In this document: positions 54,008-61,732 of the stretch, piece by piece | How positions within the stretch are numbered: the first letter of the stretch is position 1 | Layout of the letters: each line of letters begins with the position of its first letter | Source: Nonomuraea guangzhouensis | Lineage (GTDB): Bacteria > Actinomycetota > Actinomycetes > Streptosporangiales > Streptosporangiaceae | Length of the DNA stretch: 64,000 nucleotides | Direction of reading: 5' to 3' | NCBI RefSeq assembly: GCF_019396345.1 | Contig: NZ_JAHKRM010000014.1 | Location: 186,001 to 250,000, forward strand | Position numbers and translations under genes: made by a program | Notes under the pieces: generated by a model | Seen by the model: only the letters and a program-made list of their open reading frames with translations | What the model was told of the DNA's origin: nothing | The model's database searches: none

Positions 54008-55570
54008 ATGAAGTTCACTGACAGAGTGAAGGCAGTCCTCCAGTCGCGGGTGTCCAGGGCCGTGGCCGTCCTCATCGTGGCCGCGGTGGGCGCCTGGCTC
54101 GGCATCTTCCTCAGCGGGACCCTCAGGGCCCAGGTCGGTCCGGTGGAGACGGGTATGTCGCTCCGGCCCGCCTGGGACGGCGAGACGATCGTGGACGCCA
54201 GCCCGCTGGGCACGCTCACGTTCCGCACCCATGACGCCCCGCTCAGACTCCGCATCTCGCTCGAGAACATCGACCAGGAACGCGCCAAGGCGCTCTTTGA
54301 GGACCCCCGCCTGGCGGACCGGCTGCCGGAGATCATCGAACGCGACCTGCTGGACGGTGTCCGCCTGCTGCTGATCCGCTCGATGCTGTGCGCGGGAGCG
54401 GGGGCGCTGATCGCGAGCCTGCTGGTGTTCAGGCGGCCGCGGGTGGCGTTGCTCGGCTTGCTGGCCGCTTCCGTGGCGCTGGCCGGCACGAGCGCGCTCG
54501 CCGCGCTCACATTCCGCCCGAATTCGCTCGTAGAGCCCAGATATTCGGGCCTGATCGCCGCCGCGCCGTCGCTGGTGGGCAGCGCGGAGTCGATCGTGAC
54601 GAAGTTCGAGTCGTACCGGTCGCAGCTCACCAAGCTGGTGACCAACGTCTCGAAGCTGTACGACACGGTGTCGACCCTGCCGTTGTACGACGCGGACCCC
54701 AGATCCATCCGCGTCCTGCACATCTCGGACGTCCACATCAACCCGATCGCCTGGAACGTCGTCCGCTCCCTGAAGGACCAGTTCAAGGTCGACATGATCA
54801 TCGACACGGGCGACATTTCCGACCACGGCACCAAGACCGAGAACAAGTTCGTCGACGAGATCTCCACCCTCGGTGTCCCGTACGTCTACGTTCGCGGCAA
54901 CCACGACTCGATGATCACCCAGAAAGCGGTCGCCAAGCAGAAGAACGCCATAGTTCTGGATGACAAGGCGCAGAAGGTGGCAGGCCTGAACATCTACGGC
55001 CTGGGCGACCCCCGCTTCACTCCCGACAAGACCGTGGCTGTCGACTCGGACCCGGCCGTGCTGGCGCAGTTCGGGCGGTCACACGTGCCGCGGATGGGGA
55101 AACCGGACATAGTCGCCGTCCACGACCCGGAGGTCGGCCGCGGCTTCTCCGGCGCCACACCGATCATTCTCGCAGGTCACACGCACGAACGATCAACGAC
55201 TGTGCTGCCCACGGGCACCCGCCTGCTGGTCCAGGGCTCTACGGGCGGCGCCGGCCTGCGTGCCCTCGAACACCCCCAGCCGACCCCCGTACAGGCCTCG
55301 GTCATGTACTTCGACAAGGAGACCAGACGCCTGCAGGCCTGGGACGACATCACGCTCGGGGGCCTCGGGGAGCAGTCTGTGTACATCCAGCGTCACGTGG
55401 AGCGTGACCCGGGACGTATGATTTCTCCAGCGCCAACGAACGCCCCGTCGCCAACGGGATCGATCACTGGCACGACAACGCCGGCCGCCGGTCCGCCACT
55501 TTGGCATCAGGGGCAATCGTCCCCTATGCTTCAGAGGTCTCCGACGGAAGGCGACAGGGAAAGTTCCTGA
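54008..55570 (+). CDS. membrane-bound metallophosphoesterase
   Basis: A 520-residue protein with membrane helices at about residues 19-37, 124-140 and 145-165. A calcineurin-like phosphoesterase domain follows, with the metal motifs ISDVHINPIA near 242, IDTGDISDHG near 268, VRGNHDSM near 300 and LAGHTHERSTT near 390. Ligands DxH, GDxxDxG, GNHD and GHTH are all present. The C-terminal tail is Thr/Pro-rich. It sits on the outer or inner membrane face of the cytoplasmic membrane. The gene ends 0 bases before tRNA-Glu. Confidence 0.88.
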   Translation: MKFTDRVKAVLQSRVSRAVAVLIVAAVGAWLGIFLSGTLRAQVGPVETGMSLRPAWDGETIVDASPLGTLTFRTHDAPLRLRISLENIDQERAKALFEDPRLADRLPEIIERDLLDGVRLLLIRSMLCAGAGALIASLLVFRRPRVALLGLLAASVALAGTSALAALTFRPNSLVEPRYSGLIAAAPSLVGSAESIVTKFESYRSQLTKLVTNVSKLYDTVSTLPLYDADPRSIRVLHISDVHINPIAWNVVRSLKDQFKVDMIIDTGDISDHGTKTENKFVDEISTLGVPYVYVRGNHDSMITQKAVAKQKNAIVLDDKAQKVAGLNIYGLGDPRFTPDKTVAVDSDPAVLAQFGRSHVPRMGKPDIVAVHDPEVGRGFSGATPIILAGHTHERSTTVLPTGTRLLVQGSTGGAGLRALEHPQPTPVQASVMYFDKETRRLQAWDDITLGGLGEQSVYIQRHVERDPGRMISPAPTNAPSPTGSITGTTTPAAGPPLWHQGQSSPMLQRSPTEGDRESS

Positions 55571-55643
55571 GCCCCCATCGTCTAGCGGCCTAGGACACCG
55601 CCCTTTCAAGGCGGCGGCACGGGTTCGAATCCCGTTGGGGGCA
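55571..55643 (+). tRNA. tRNA-Glu (TTC)
   Basis: Cloverleaf with acceptor GCCCCCA/TGGGGGC, anticodon TTC in CCGCCCTTTCAAGGCGG and T arm ACGGGTTCGAATCCCGT. First of a Glu-Asp-Phe cluster, typical of actinomycetes. Confidence 0.95.
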
Positions 55644-55716
55644 CTGCTTAGCGCGTCACAAAACGGATGGTCAAAGGCCACCGTGGAGCTGGTAAGCTAA
55701 GCGAGTCGGAAAGCAA

Positions 55717-55790
55717 GGTCCTGTAGAGCAGTTGGAGTGCTCGCCACCCTGTCAAGGTGGAGGTCGCGGGTTCAAGTCCCGTCAGGACCG
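55717..55790 (+). tRNA. tRNA-Asp (GTC)
   Basis: Cloverleaf with acceptor GGTCCTG/CAGGACC, anticodon GTC in CCACCCTGTCAAGGTGG and T arm GCGGGTTCAAGTCCCGT. Confidence 0.95.
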
Positions 55791-55795
55791 CTCTG

Positions 55796-55869
55796 GGTCA
55801 GGTAGCTCAGTTGGTACGAGCGTCCGCCTGAAAAGCGGAAGGTCGGCAGTTCGACCCTGCCCCTGACCA
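55796..55869 (+). tRNA. tRNA-Phe (GAA)
   Basis: Cloverleaf with acceptor GGTCAGG/CCTGACC, anticodon GAA in TCCGCCTGAAAAGCGGA and T arm GGCAGTTCGACCCTGCC. Its 3' two thirds are repeated exactly 2.1 kb downstream, so this gene is an integration site. Confidence 0.95.
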
Positions 55870-55870
55870 C
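55822..55870 (+). repeat. attachment-type direct repeat, copy 1 (inside tRNA-Phe)
   Basis: 49 bases from GTCCGCCTGAAAAGC through the tRNA 3' end to CCTGACCAC, identical to 57964-58012. The copy covers anticodon arm, T arm and acceptor 3' strand, as is usual for att sites of tRNA-integrating elements. Confidence 0.85.
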
Positions 55871-55892
55871 CTTTTGAACAGCACGAATGCTC

Positions 55893-55918
55893 CGAACGGA
55901 TCACCGTTCGTGGCTTTT
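55893..55918 (+). terminator. terminator after tRNA-Phe
   Basis: CGAACGG (55893-55899) and CCGTTCG (55904-55910) form a perfect 7-base stem, followed by TGGCTTTTG. It resembles the stronger terminator at 58023-58058, so the duplication may extend beyond the 49 identical bases. Confidence 0.6.
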
Positions 55919-55951
55919 GATCTCTGGTGACAGCAACGTCACCAGTCTTCT

Positions 55952-56080
55952 TCAGCCAGCTCCCAGCAGGTCGCCGGACCCGGGCGTCTCGGCGAGCAGG
56001 TGGTACAGCTGCTTGCCCGCGATGAGCCTTTGACGTGCGAACCCCGCCGCCTGCTCATCGGACAAGAACTCGACCGGCAC
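55952..56080 (-). CDS. small ORF, possible remnant of a transposase start
   Basis: A GTG-started frame of 42 codons with a good GGAGG six bases upstream. The N terminus MPVEFLSDEQAAGFARQRL resembles the first residues of Tn3-type (DUF4158) transposases, but the similarity ends after about 12 residues and the rest (GKQLYHLLAETPGSGDLL) does not. It may be a tiny real gene or a cut-off start of an old transposase. The function is unknown. Confidence 0.35.
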   Translation of the reverse strand: MPVEFLSDEQAAGFARQRLIAGKQLYHLLAETPGSGDLLGAG

Positions 56081-56347
56081 CGTGAACCTCCATGGGGTCT
56101 ACGACAAGACCCTCGAAGTTTCCCGGAAGCGATCATGGACGGTCAAACCGATGCTCACCACGACAAACGCTTAGCGCACGATCCGGTTCCCATGTTCCTC
56201 AGACACCGAACCGTGCACGCCGTGCTCTCGCTCGACGGCTTCCTGTCCTCACTCGAGATTCAAGGCCCTGGATGACGCGTTGTGCCCGTACCCCTCCGGC
56301 TGAACCGTCCCCGGGCCCTCCCACCACCCCGAGGCGGTGGTCGCGGG

Positions 56348-56387
56348 TCGAGGGCCTGATCGCTGGTAACGGCGGTCAGGCCCTCGA
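56348..56387. terminator. 12-base perfect hairpin in the tRNA-Phe island
   Basis: TCGAGGGCCTGA (56348-56359) pairs with TCAGGCCCTCGA (56376-56387) around a 16-base loop. It lies 115 bases downstream of the secreted-protein gene on the minus strand and is a likely terminator. No T tract follows. Confidence 0.5.
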
Positions 56388-56502
56388 TCGTTCGGCCGTC
56401 ATGTGACCGTCCCTGGGGGCGCCGACGGATTCAGGGTTTCGTGGGCGCGGCGTCAGCAGGGCAGGGTGACGGCGGTGGATGGACGTACCTCTGCTCGCGG
56501 GA

Positions 56503-57045
56503 TCAGCAGGAGAGGGTGTAAGTCGCGGACCCGCCGCTCATCACGAGGGGTGAGTTCGCGTAGCCGGCCTTCGTGAATCGCGCGGCCCCCAGAGACTGGT
56601 AGGTGGCGCTTCCTCCCGGGCACGCGACGGATCTGGAGTTCCCCACTTGCGAGACGTTACTCCCCGTCGTGATCTCCCAGGGTAGTCCGGTGCCGTTGAC
56701 GACGAAAGTCATGGCGAGGTCGATCGTGTCGACGAGGGCGTCGCACTGCGCGGAGGCGGTGGCGACCACCTGGGCGCCGACCACGGTCGGGTTGGAGATG
56801 CCCCCACTGCAGGTGATGATGGCCGCCGGAGCCTGCCCGCTCGTCGGCACCGCGGCGGCCGTCCGGACGAGAGTCACGGTGTACGAGCGCTTGTAGCCCT
56901 TCCAGGGGGTGTTCTGGTTCTCGGTGGCGAACGGCGTGGACGGGGTACGGTCCGCGTCGGCCGGGCTGGTGGTGAAAGCGGCGATCAGGGCGCAGTTCAT
57001 GGCCACCAGGGCGGCCAAGCGCATGGCGCGCGTTCGGAAATGCAT
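56503..57045 (-). CDS. secreted hypothetical protein with four cysteines
   Basis: A 180-residue protein with a Sec signal peptide (MRLAALVAMNCALIAAF, cleavage near TSPADADR). The mature part is beta-rich, with four Cys (IITCSGG, AQCDAL, ACPGGSA and the terminal YTLSC) that could form two disulfides. No family is recognised. It looks like an extracellular structural or binding protein. AAGGGA precedes the ATG. It is the only solid gene in the 2.1 kb island between the tRNA-Phe repeats. Confidence 0.7.
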   Translation of the reverse strand: MHFRTRAMRLAALVAMNCALIAAFTTSPADADRTPSTPFATENQNTPWKGYKRSYTVTLVRTAAAVPTSGQAPAAIITCSGGISNPTVVGAQVVATASAQCDALVDTIDLAMTFVVNGTGLPWEITTGSNVSQVGNSRSVACPGGSATYQSLGAARFTKAGYANSPLVMSGGSATYTLSC

Positions 57046-57963
57046 GGTGATCCCTTCGCTTGAGTGGTTTCTTTTTGCCGGACTGTTTCTGAATGGGATC
57101 CAGTCAGGAGCGCGCGGTCGATCGAGCATGCCGGGATGTGCGCGAGTAAGCGACTTCAAGAGTCGCTGCTCTATTTACTCCTGACCTCGTGCACAGTCAC
57201 AAGAAACGGTTTATGACGAAGCCTGAAAGGGTGTCTTCAAATCCGGCTGCTGGGGTCAAGGATAACTCAGAAATGCCCTGGGAAGAATGCGCTGTACCCG
57301 GCTGGTTCCGGCCAGATCGAACGGTTACGGAAGAAGGCGCAGATCATCAGGGTTGGCCACTAGTTTGGCGCGGTGCCGAGATTGGTGCAGGCCAGGGCCG
57401 GATTCATTGATCTCAGACCATAACTTGTGATGTGGAGATTCCGTATCATCGGAGTAAGCTGTTCTCCGTAACTGAAGATCACGTTATGTGATGGCGACAT
57501 GGTCCGGTCATGCTCGTGATGAAGCAGGACGAGCGCTGCCTGGAGGATTTTCCGATGCGCCAGGGATCGAGGGTGACCCGGCGCAGAGCTTTGAAGGTGA
57601 CTGTGAGCAGAGCACGCTGCCGCAAATGAGTCAACCTTCGAACCGGTGTTAGATGACTTGCGAAAAAAGCCCATCGACTCTGGTTGGCGTCATGGAAGCG
57701 ACTACGCTCTTCCGCGCCCAAAAGATCTCAGTAGTGAGCAATACGAAGAGCGGATCCTCACGCAGATCCAGGGCTGTGAAGAGACGCTTTGTGACCTGTG
57801 GAGGGCCGGCGCCGCGACGTCGCCGAAGTCCTTGGCGCAGGTGCTTCTGTCGGATGTTCAGGCGACAGCAGCGCTGACAGCAACGTCCCCGCACGTAGAC
57901 CCCACCTCGGCCACCGTCCACCATCCTCTGACCATGGTCTCCGCTGCCCGGCCAGGATGATTG
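57046..57963. other. lower-GC stretch without a supported gene
   Basis: The segment around 57400-57700 is visibly richer in A and T than its flanks. Short frames exist, for example 57646-57960 on the plus strand (WRHGSDYALPRPKDLSSEQY), but none has a clear start, ribosome site or family. They may be remains of the element that used the tRNA-Phe site. Confidence 0.4.
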
Positions 57964-58012
57964 GTCCGCCTGAAAAGCGGAAGGTCGGCAGTTCGACCCT
58001 GCCCCTGACCAC
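57964..58012 (+). repeat. attachment-type direct repeat, copy 2
   Basis: Exact 49-base copy of the 3' part of tRNA-Phe. It has no 5' half, so it is not a tRNA gene. With copy 1 it brackets 2.1 kb of foreign-looking DNA. Confidence 0.85.
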
Positions 58013-58022
58013 ATTTTTTTGG

Positions 58023-58058
58023 CCCCGAACGGATCACTGTTCGGGGCTTTTTGCTTTT
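58023..58058 (+). terminator. rho-independent terminator after the att copy
   Basis: CCCCGAAC (58023-58030) and GTTCGGGG (58039-58046) form a perfect 8-base stem with an 8-base loop, followed by CTTTTTGCTTTT. This probably was the original terminator of tRNA-Phe before the island entered. Confidence 0.8.
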
Positions 58059-58070
58059 CTGGGACGGTTT

Positions 58071-58895
58071 ATGGAGCCCGTGGATTCCGTCGAGCCGAAA
58101 TTTCTCCTGATCGACGATGATGATCAGGTTCTCGGGGCCTGCCTCGATGCGGGCGGCTTCTTCGCCGATCCGGGCGAGGACGTGACGGTCGAGCTCCTGG
58201 GGTGCCTTCCCGCTCAGCGGCTACGCGACTACCTCGCAGGATCCAAGCGCTACCGCCAGAGGAACCCTCTGGGCCTGGAAGGGCTTCGGCTGCTCGACAT
58301 GGCAGGAGAGCCGCTCGCGGACTTCTGGATGAGCGAGATCACCGACTGGCGGCCCTCGCGACTTGATCCCGAGCGGGTGGACATCGTCGCTCTGTGGGGG
58401 TTCGACAGTCCTCCGCCCAGGGCGCGGCATCTCTGGGAGCGCTGGCGGGTGGCTCGGCCTGATCAGCCGAACCAGTGGGCCGAGTACGGGCCGGAGGACA
58501 GGGGGGAATGGCTGACCATCGTCCGCCGCAACAACTCCCGGCGAGCGAGGCGGCTCGATCAGCCGCCAGGACGCGTCTACCACCTCGATGGGACTCACGT
58601 CACCGATGAGGCCGCCTTCTACCTCGCGCTCGGAGAAGCCATCAACGGGCCTGGTGGCTACTTCGGCTGGAACCTCGATGCGCTGGACGACTGTCTGCGG
58701 GGTCGCTTCGGAGCTAGAACGCCGTTCACCCTGATCTGGAACGACTCCCACGTGGCGCGGCGGTCCCTGACAAGGGCCTTGGCGGACGCTCAACCCTATT
58801 TCGCGATCATCCAGACGATCTTCGCGGAACACGGTGCGGACGTCATTCGAGCTGGAGTCCGGGGCGGTGTGGCCACCCCGGACCCCGCTTCGTGA
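58071..58895 (+). CDS. protein with C-terminal barstar-like domain
   Basis: A 274-residue protein. The last 110 residues match the barstar (barnase inhibitor) fold: VYHLDGTHVTDEAAFYLALG, GPGGYFGWNLDALDDCLRGR and FTLIWNDSHVA. This domain binds RNases and acts as immunity protein. The N-terminal 160 residues (KFLLIDDDDQVLGACLDAGG, DWRPSRLDPERVDIVALWG) are unlike barstar; tandem immunity-type domains are possible. No toxin gene lies beside it. ATG chosen because the upstream frame is tRNA-derived sequence. Confidence 0.75.
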   Translation: MEPVDSVEPKFLLIDDDDQVLGACLDAGGFFADPGEDVTVELLGCLPAQRLRDYLAGSKRYRQRNPLGLEGLRLLDMAGEPLADFWMSEITDWRPSRLDPERVDIVALWGFDSPPPRARHLWERWRVARPDQPNQWAEYGPEDRGEWLTIVRRNNSRRARRLDQPPGRVYHLDGTHVTDEAAFYLALGEAINGPGGYFGWNLDALDDCLRGRFGARTPFTLIWNDSHVARRSLTRALADAQPYFAIIQTIFAEHGADVIRAGVRGGVATPDPAS

Positions 58896-59657
58896 TCAGG
58901 CGGTGGCGCCGCCGTCGATGACGAGGTCGTGGCCGACGGCGAATCCGGACTCGGGGGAGGCGAGCCACAGCACGGTGGCGGTGACCTCCTCGAGTGTGCC
59001 GACCCGGCCGAGCGGAATGTGCGGAGTGAGACGGGCGTCGCGTTCCTCGCGGCTCTCGCCGGGCCGCGTGGACATCGGAGCGTCGCTGGCTCCGGGGCTG
59101 ACCGCGTTGATGCGGATGCCGTCATCGATGTGGTCCAGCGCCGCGGTACGGGTCAGGAAGCTCACACCCGCCTTGGAAGTGCCGTAGGCGCTCGCTCCGG
59201 GGAGCCTGCGATGGGCGCCGATGTTGGAGGAGGTGTTGACGATCGTGCCTCCGCCATGGGAGCGCATGTGCTGAATCTCGTACTTCATCGACAGGAACAC
59301 GCCGGTCAGATTGACGTCCAACACGTTGCGCCAGCCGTCGACGTCGAGGTCGGCGAGCGGAGCGAACGGGCCGAAGACACCGGCGTTGTTGTGGGCGACG
59401 TGCAGGCCGCCGTGACGTTCCACGGTCGTCGCCACCATCCGGGCGACGTCCTCCTGCTTGGTGACGTCGGCGATGACGAGGCTCGCTCGCCCGTTCTCGG
59501 CCTCGATCAGCTTGACGGTCTGGTCGAGGTTCTCCGCGTCACGCCCGGAGACGACGACGGTGGCGCCCTCACGGGCGAAGGCCCGGGCGGTCGCCCGGCC
59601 GATGCCGGAGCCGCCGCCGGTGACGAGGGCGACCTTGCCGATGAATCGATCGGTCAC
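58896..59657 (-). CDS. SDR-family oxidoreductase
   Basis: A 253-residue short-chain dehydrogenase with the cofactor motif VALVTGGGSGIGRATARAF, HNNAGVFGPFAPLADLD (NNAG), the catalytic Ser in IVNTSSNIGAHR and YGTSKAG (Tyr, Lys). The substrate is unknown. AAAGGAG lies 7 bases before the GTG. It lies 11 bases downstream of the MFS gene, so they form an operon, probably under the TetR regulator. Confidence 0.9.
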   Translation of the reverse strand: MTDRFIGKVALVTGGGSGIGRATARAFAREGATVVVSGRDAENLDQTVKLIEAENGRASLVIADVTKQEDVARMVATTVERHGGLHVAHNNAGVFGPFAPLADLDVDGWRNVLDVNLTGVFLSMKYEIQHMRSHGGGTIVNTSSNIGAHRRLPGASAYGTSKAGVSFLTRTAALDHIDDGIRINAVSPGASDAPMSTRPGESREERDARLTPHIPLGRVGTLEEVTATVLWLASPESGFAVGHDLVIDGGATA

Positions 59658-59668
59658 GATGTTCTCCT

Positions 59669-60982
59669 TTATCGAGGGTTGCGCAGTAGTAGGGCTGCGA
59701 TGGGGGCCATGAGGATGAAGGCGACAGCGGCGATGCCGAGCGCGAAGCCATAGCCGGAGGTCGTGCCACCGGCCAGCGACACCAGTGCGGAGAGGCCAAG
59801 GGTCGGTCCGACCTCCATCGCCGTGTTGACCACGCCGCCGGCGAGCCCGGCCTGCTCGTCGGGCACGTCGGTGACCGCGGCCACGGTCGCCCCGGCGAAC
59901 GTCAGGGCGATGCCGAGCGGCAGGACCAGCAGCCCGGCGATGAGGGCGCCGTCGAACCTGCCGACCAGCACCAGTCCGGCGGCGGCCGTGATCAGGCCGG
60001 TCGTGAGCACGATCCGGACGCCGAAGCGGGCGAGCAGCCGCCCGGCGACCGCGCCCGTACCGATCAGGACCGCGCCGTACGGCAGGAACGCGGCGGAGGT
60101 CAGCAGCGGAGACAGGCCACGAACCTGCTGGAGATGCAGCGAGAGGAAGAAGAAACTGGTGGCCATGCCCGACGAGCCAAGGACGATCGCCGCCAGGGCA
60201 ACGGCTCTGCGCGGTACGGCGAAGAACGCCGGCCGCACCAGAGGGGCGGCTGTACGGGATTCCACGATCAGGAACGCGAGCAGCAGCACGGCTCCGCCGA
60301 TGAGAGGGCCGTACGAGCTCTCCACCAGCCCGTAGCTCAGTGTGGAGAGTCCTGCCGTCACCAGTACGGCGCCGAGGATGTCGATGCGCGTACGCCGTAC
60401 CGGCCGATCGGCGGGCAGCAGCCGGGGCGCCGCCACGATGACGAGAGCCGTGGCGATCACCGGCACGCCGAACGCCCACCGCCAAGACGCCCACTCGGCG
60501 AACACACCGGACAGCAGCATGCCCCCAGTCGCACCGATGCCCGCCAGACCGCCCCAGACGGCGGTGGCCCGGGCCCGCCGGTGGGGGTCGGGAAAGAGCA
60601 CACCGAGCAGGGCCATGGCCGAGGGAGCCACAAGGGCGGCGCCGATCCCCTGAGCGAACCGCGCGGTGAGGAGCAGGCCGAGCCCCGGGGCCAGGGCGGC
60701 CCCGGCCGAGGCGACCCCGAACAGGCCGAGGCCCAGCATGAACACCCTGCGCCTGCCGTACAGGTCGGCCAGCCTGCCGCCGAGCAGGAGCAATCCGCTG
60801 AACGCCAGCCCGTACGCCGTGCTGATCAGCGCCAGATCACCACCGCTGAGCCGCAGTTCATCCTGGATCGCCGGCAGAGCGACGGAGACAACGGTTATGC
60901 CCGAGATCAGCATGATCTGGACGCTGCCGAGCAGCGCGAAGGCGGGGGCGGTGGGCCGGGTGAGTGCGGGCGAGACGGTCAC
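59669..60982 (-). CDS. DHA2-type MFS exporter
   Basis: A 437-residue exporter with motifs of 14-helix drug transporters: ISGITVVSVALPAIQDELRL, GGRLADLYGRRRVFMLGLGL, RFAQGIGAALVAPSAMALLG. It resembles SmvA/LfrA-like efflux pumps, though it is shorter than most. GAGGAG precedes the GTG at 60982. The CTGGAA-containing sequence upstream may be the operator of the TetR gene product. Confidence 0.88.
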   Translation of the reverse strand: MTVSPALTRPTAPAFALLGSVQIMLISGITVVSVALPAIQDELRLSGGDLALISTAYGLAFSGLLLLGGRLADLYGRRRVFMLGLGLFGVASAGAALAPGLGLLLTARFAQGIGAALVAPSAMALLGVLFPDPHRRARATAVWGGLAGIGATGGMLLSGVFAEWASWRWAFGVPVIATALVIVAAPRLLPADRPVRRTRIDILGAVLVTAGLSTLSYGLVESSYGPLIGGAVLLLAFLIVESRTAAPLVRPAFFAVPRRAVALAAIVLGSSGMATSFFFLSLHLQQVRGLSPLLTSAAFLPYGAVLIGTGAVAGRLLARFGVRIVLTTGLITAAAGLVLVGRFDGALIAGLLVLPLGIALTFAGATVAAVTDVPDEQAGLAGGVVNTAMEVGPTLGLSALVSLAGGTTSGYGFALGIAAVAFILMAPIAALLLRNPR

Positions 60983-61069
60983 CGGCTCCTCTTTTCCAGA
61001 TCGATCGTTCCAGTATGAAGGCATGAGTGTCTGAAGCTTCAAGGGCTTGGCGGCAGGGGAGGGTTCGGG

Positions 61070-61648
61070 CTAGTCGAGAGCGCGCAGCGCCTGTGCGGCG
61101 GCGTCGTAGAGGCGCTCAGGATCGTTGGAGCTCTTGCCGATGACCCGCATGCCCTGCATCACGGTCAGCAGGAACCGGGCGAGCGCCCGAGGATCCTTCT
61201 CCTCGGCCAGCTCGCCCTGCGCGCGGGCCCTGGTCAGCGCCGAGGTCAGCGTGGTCTCGATGAAATCCCAGTTGGACTCGACGCGCCGGGCCAGCGTGGC
61301 GTCGTGCGGCACCACCTCCACGGCGGTGTTGACCACCAGGCAACCGCGGCGCTTCTCGTCGTGGGCGGACTCCTCGGCGAACTGCTCGACCAGGGCGCGT
61401 ACGGCGGGCAGCACCGGCCCCGGTTGCGACAGCCGGCCGATGAAGTCGATGCCGTTCTGCAGGTAGCGCTCGTAGGCCTTCAGGTAGAAGTCGCGCTTGT
61501 TGCCGAAGGTGGCGTAGATGCTGGCTCTGCCGATCCCCAGGTGCTCGACGAGGTCGGCCATCGACGTCGCCTCGTAACCCCGCTCCCAGAACAGCTCCAA
61601 GGCCGCCTGCAGCGCCGCATCAGGATCGAACTCCTTGGTCCTTGCCAC
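61070..61648 (-). CDS. TetR-family repressor
   Basis: A 192-residue protein with helix-turn-helix FWERGYEATSMADLVEHLGI and GRASIYATFGNKRDFYLKAY at the N terminus, and a C-terminal ligand-binding part (ARFLLTVMQGMRVIGKSSND) of the AcrR/TetR_C type. It is upstream of the MFS-SDR operon and on the same strand. It probably represses the exporter. The GTG start has no ribosome site, and a promoter lies so close that the transcript is predicted to be leaderless. Confidence 0.88.
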   Translation of the reverse strand: MARTKEFDPDAALQAALELFWERGYEATSMADLVEHLGIGRASIYATFGNKRDFYLKAYERYLQNGIDFIGRLSQPGPVLPAVRALVEQFAEESAHDEKRRGCLVVNTAVEVVPHDATLARRVESNWDFIETTLTSALTRARAQGELAEEKDPRALARFLLTVMQGMRVIGKSSNDPERLYDAAAQALRALD

Positions 61649-61655
61649 GGCACCG

Positions 61656-61685
61656 AGCCTACGGTTTTCCAGAATGAACTGTCAA
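61656..61685 (-). promoter_or_regulatory. promoter of the TetR gene
   Basis: TTGACA (61685-61680) and TAGGCT (61661-61656) are separated by 18 bases on the minus strand. The -10 ends 7 bases before the GTG, which predicts a leaderless message. TCTGGAAAA occurs in the spacer and also upstream of the exporter gene, and may be the repressor half site. Confidence 0.6.
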
Positions 61686-61732
61686 TTATTTTGAGATCGC
61701 AGCCACGCGCCAGCGGGCCGTGACGAGCGCTG

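Noticed and set aside
53975..54904. Long upstream extension of the metallopeptidase frame
   Set aside because: Antisense to the metallophosphoesterase gene; the family starts at the ATG at 53974.
57964..58012. Second tRNA-Phe gene
   Set aside because: It lacks the 5' acceptor strand and D arm; it is only an attachment-type copy of the 3' part.
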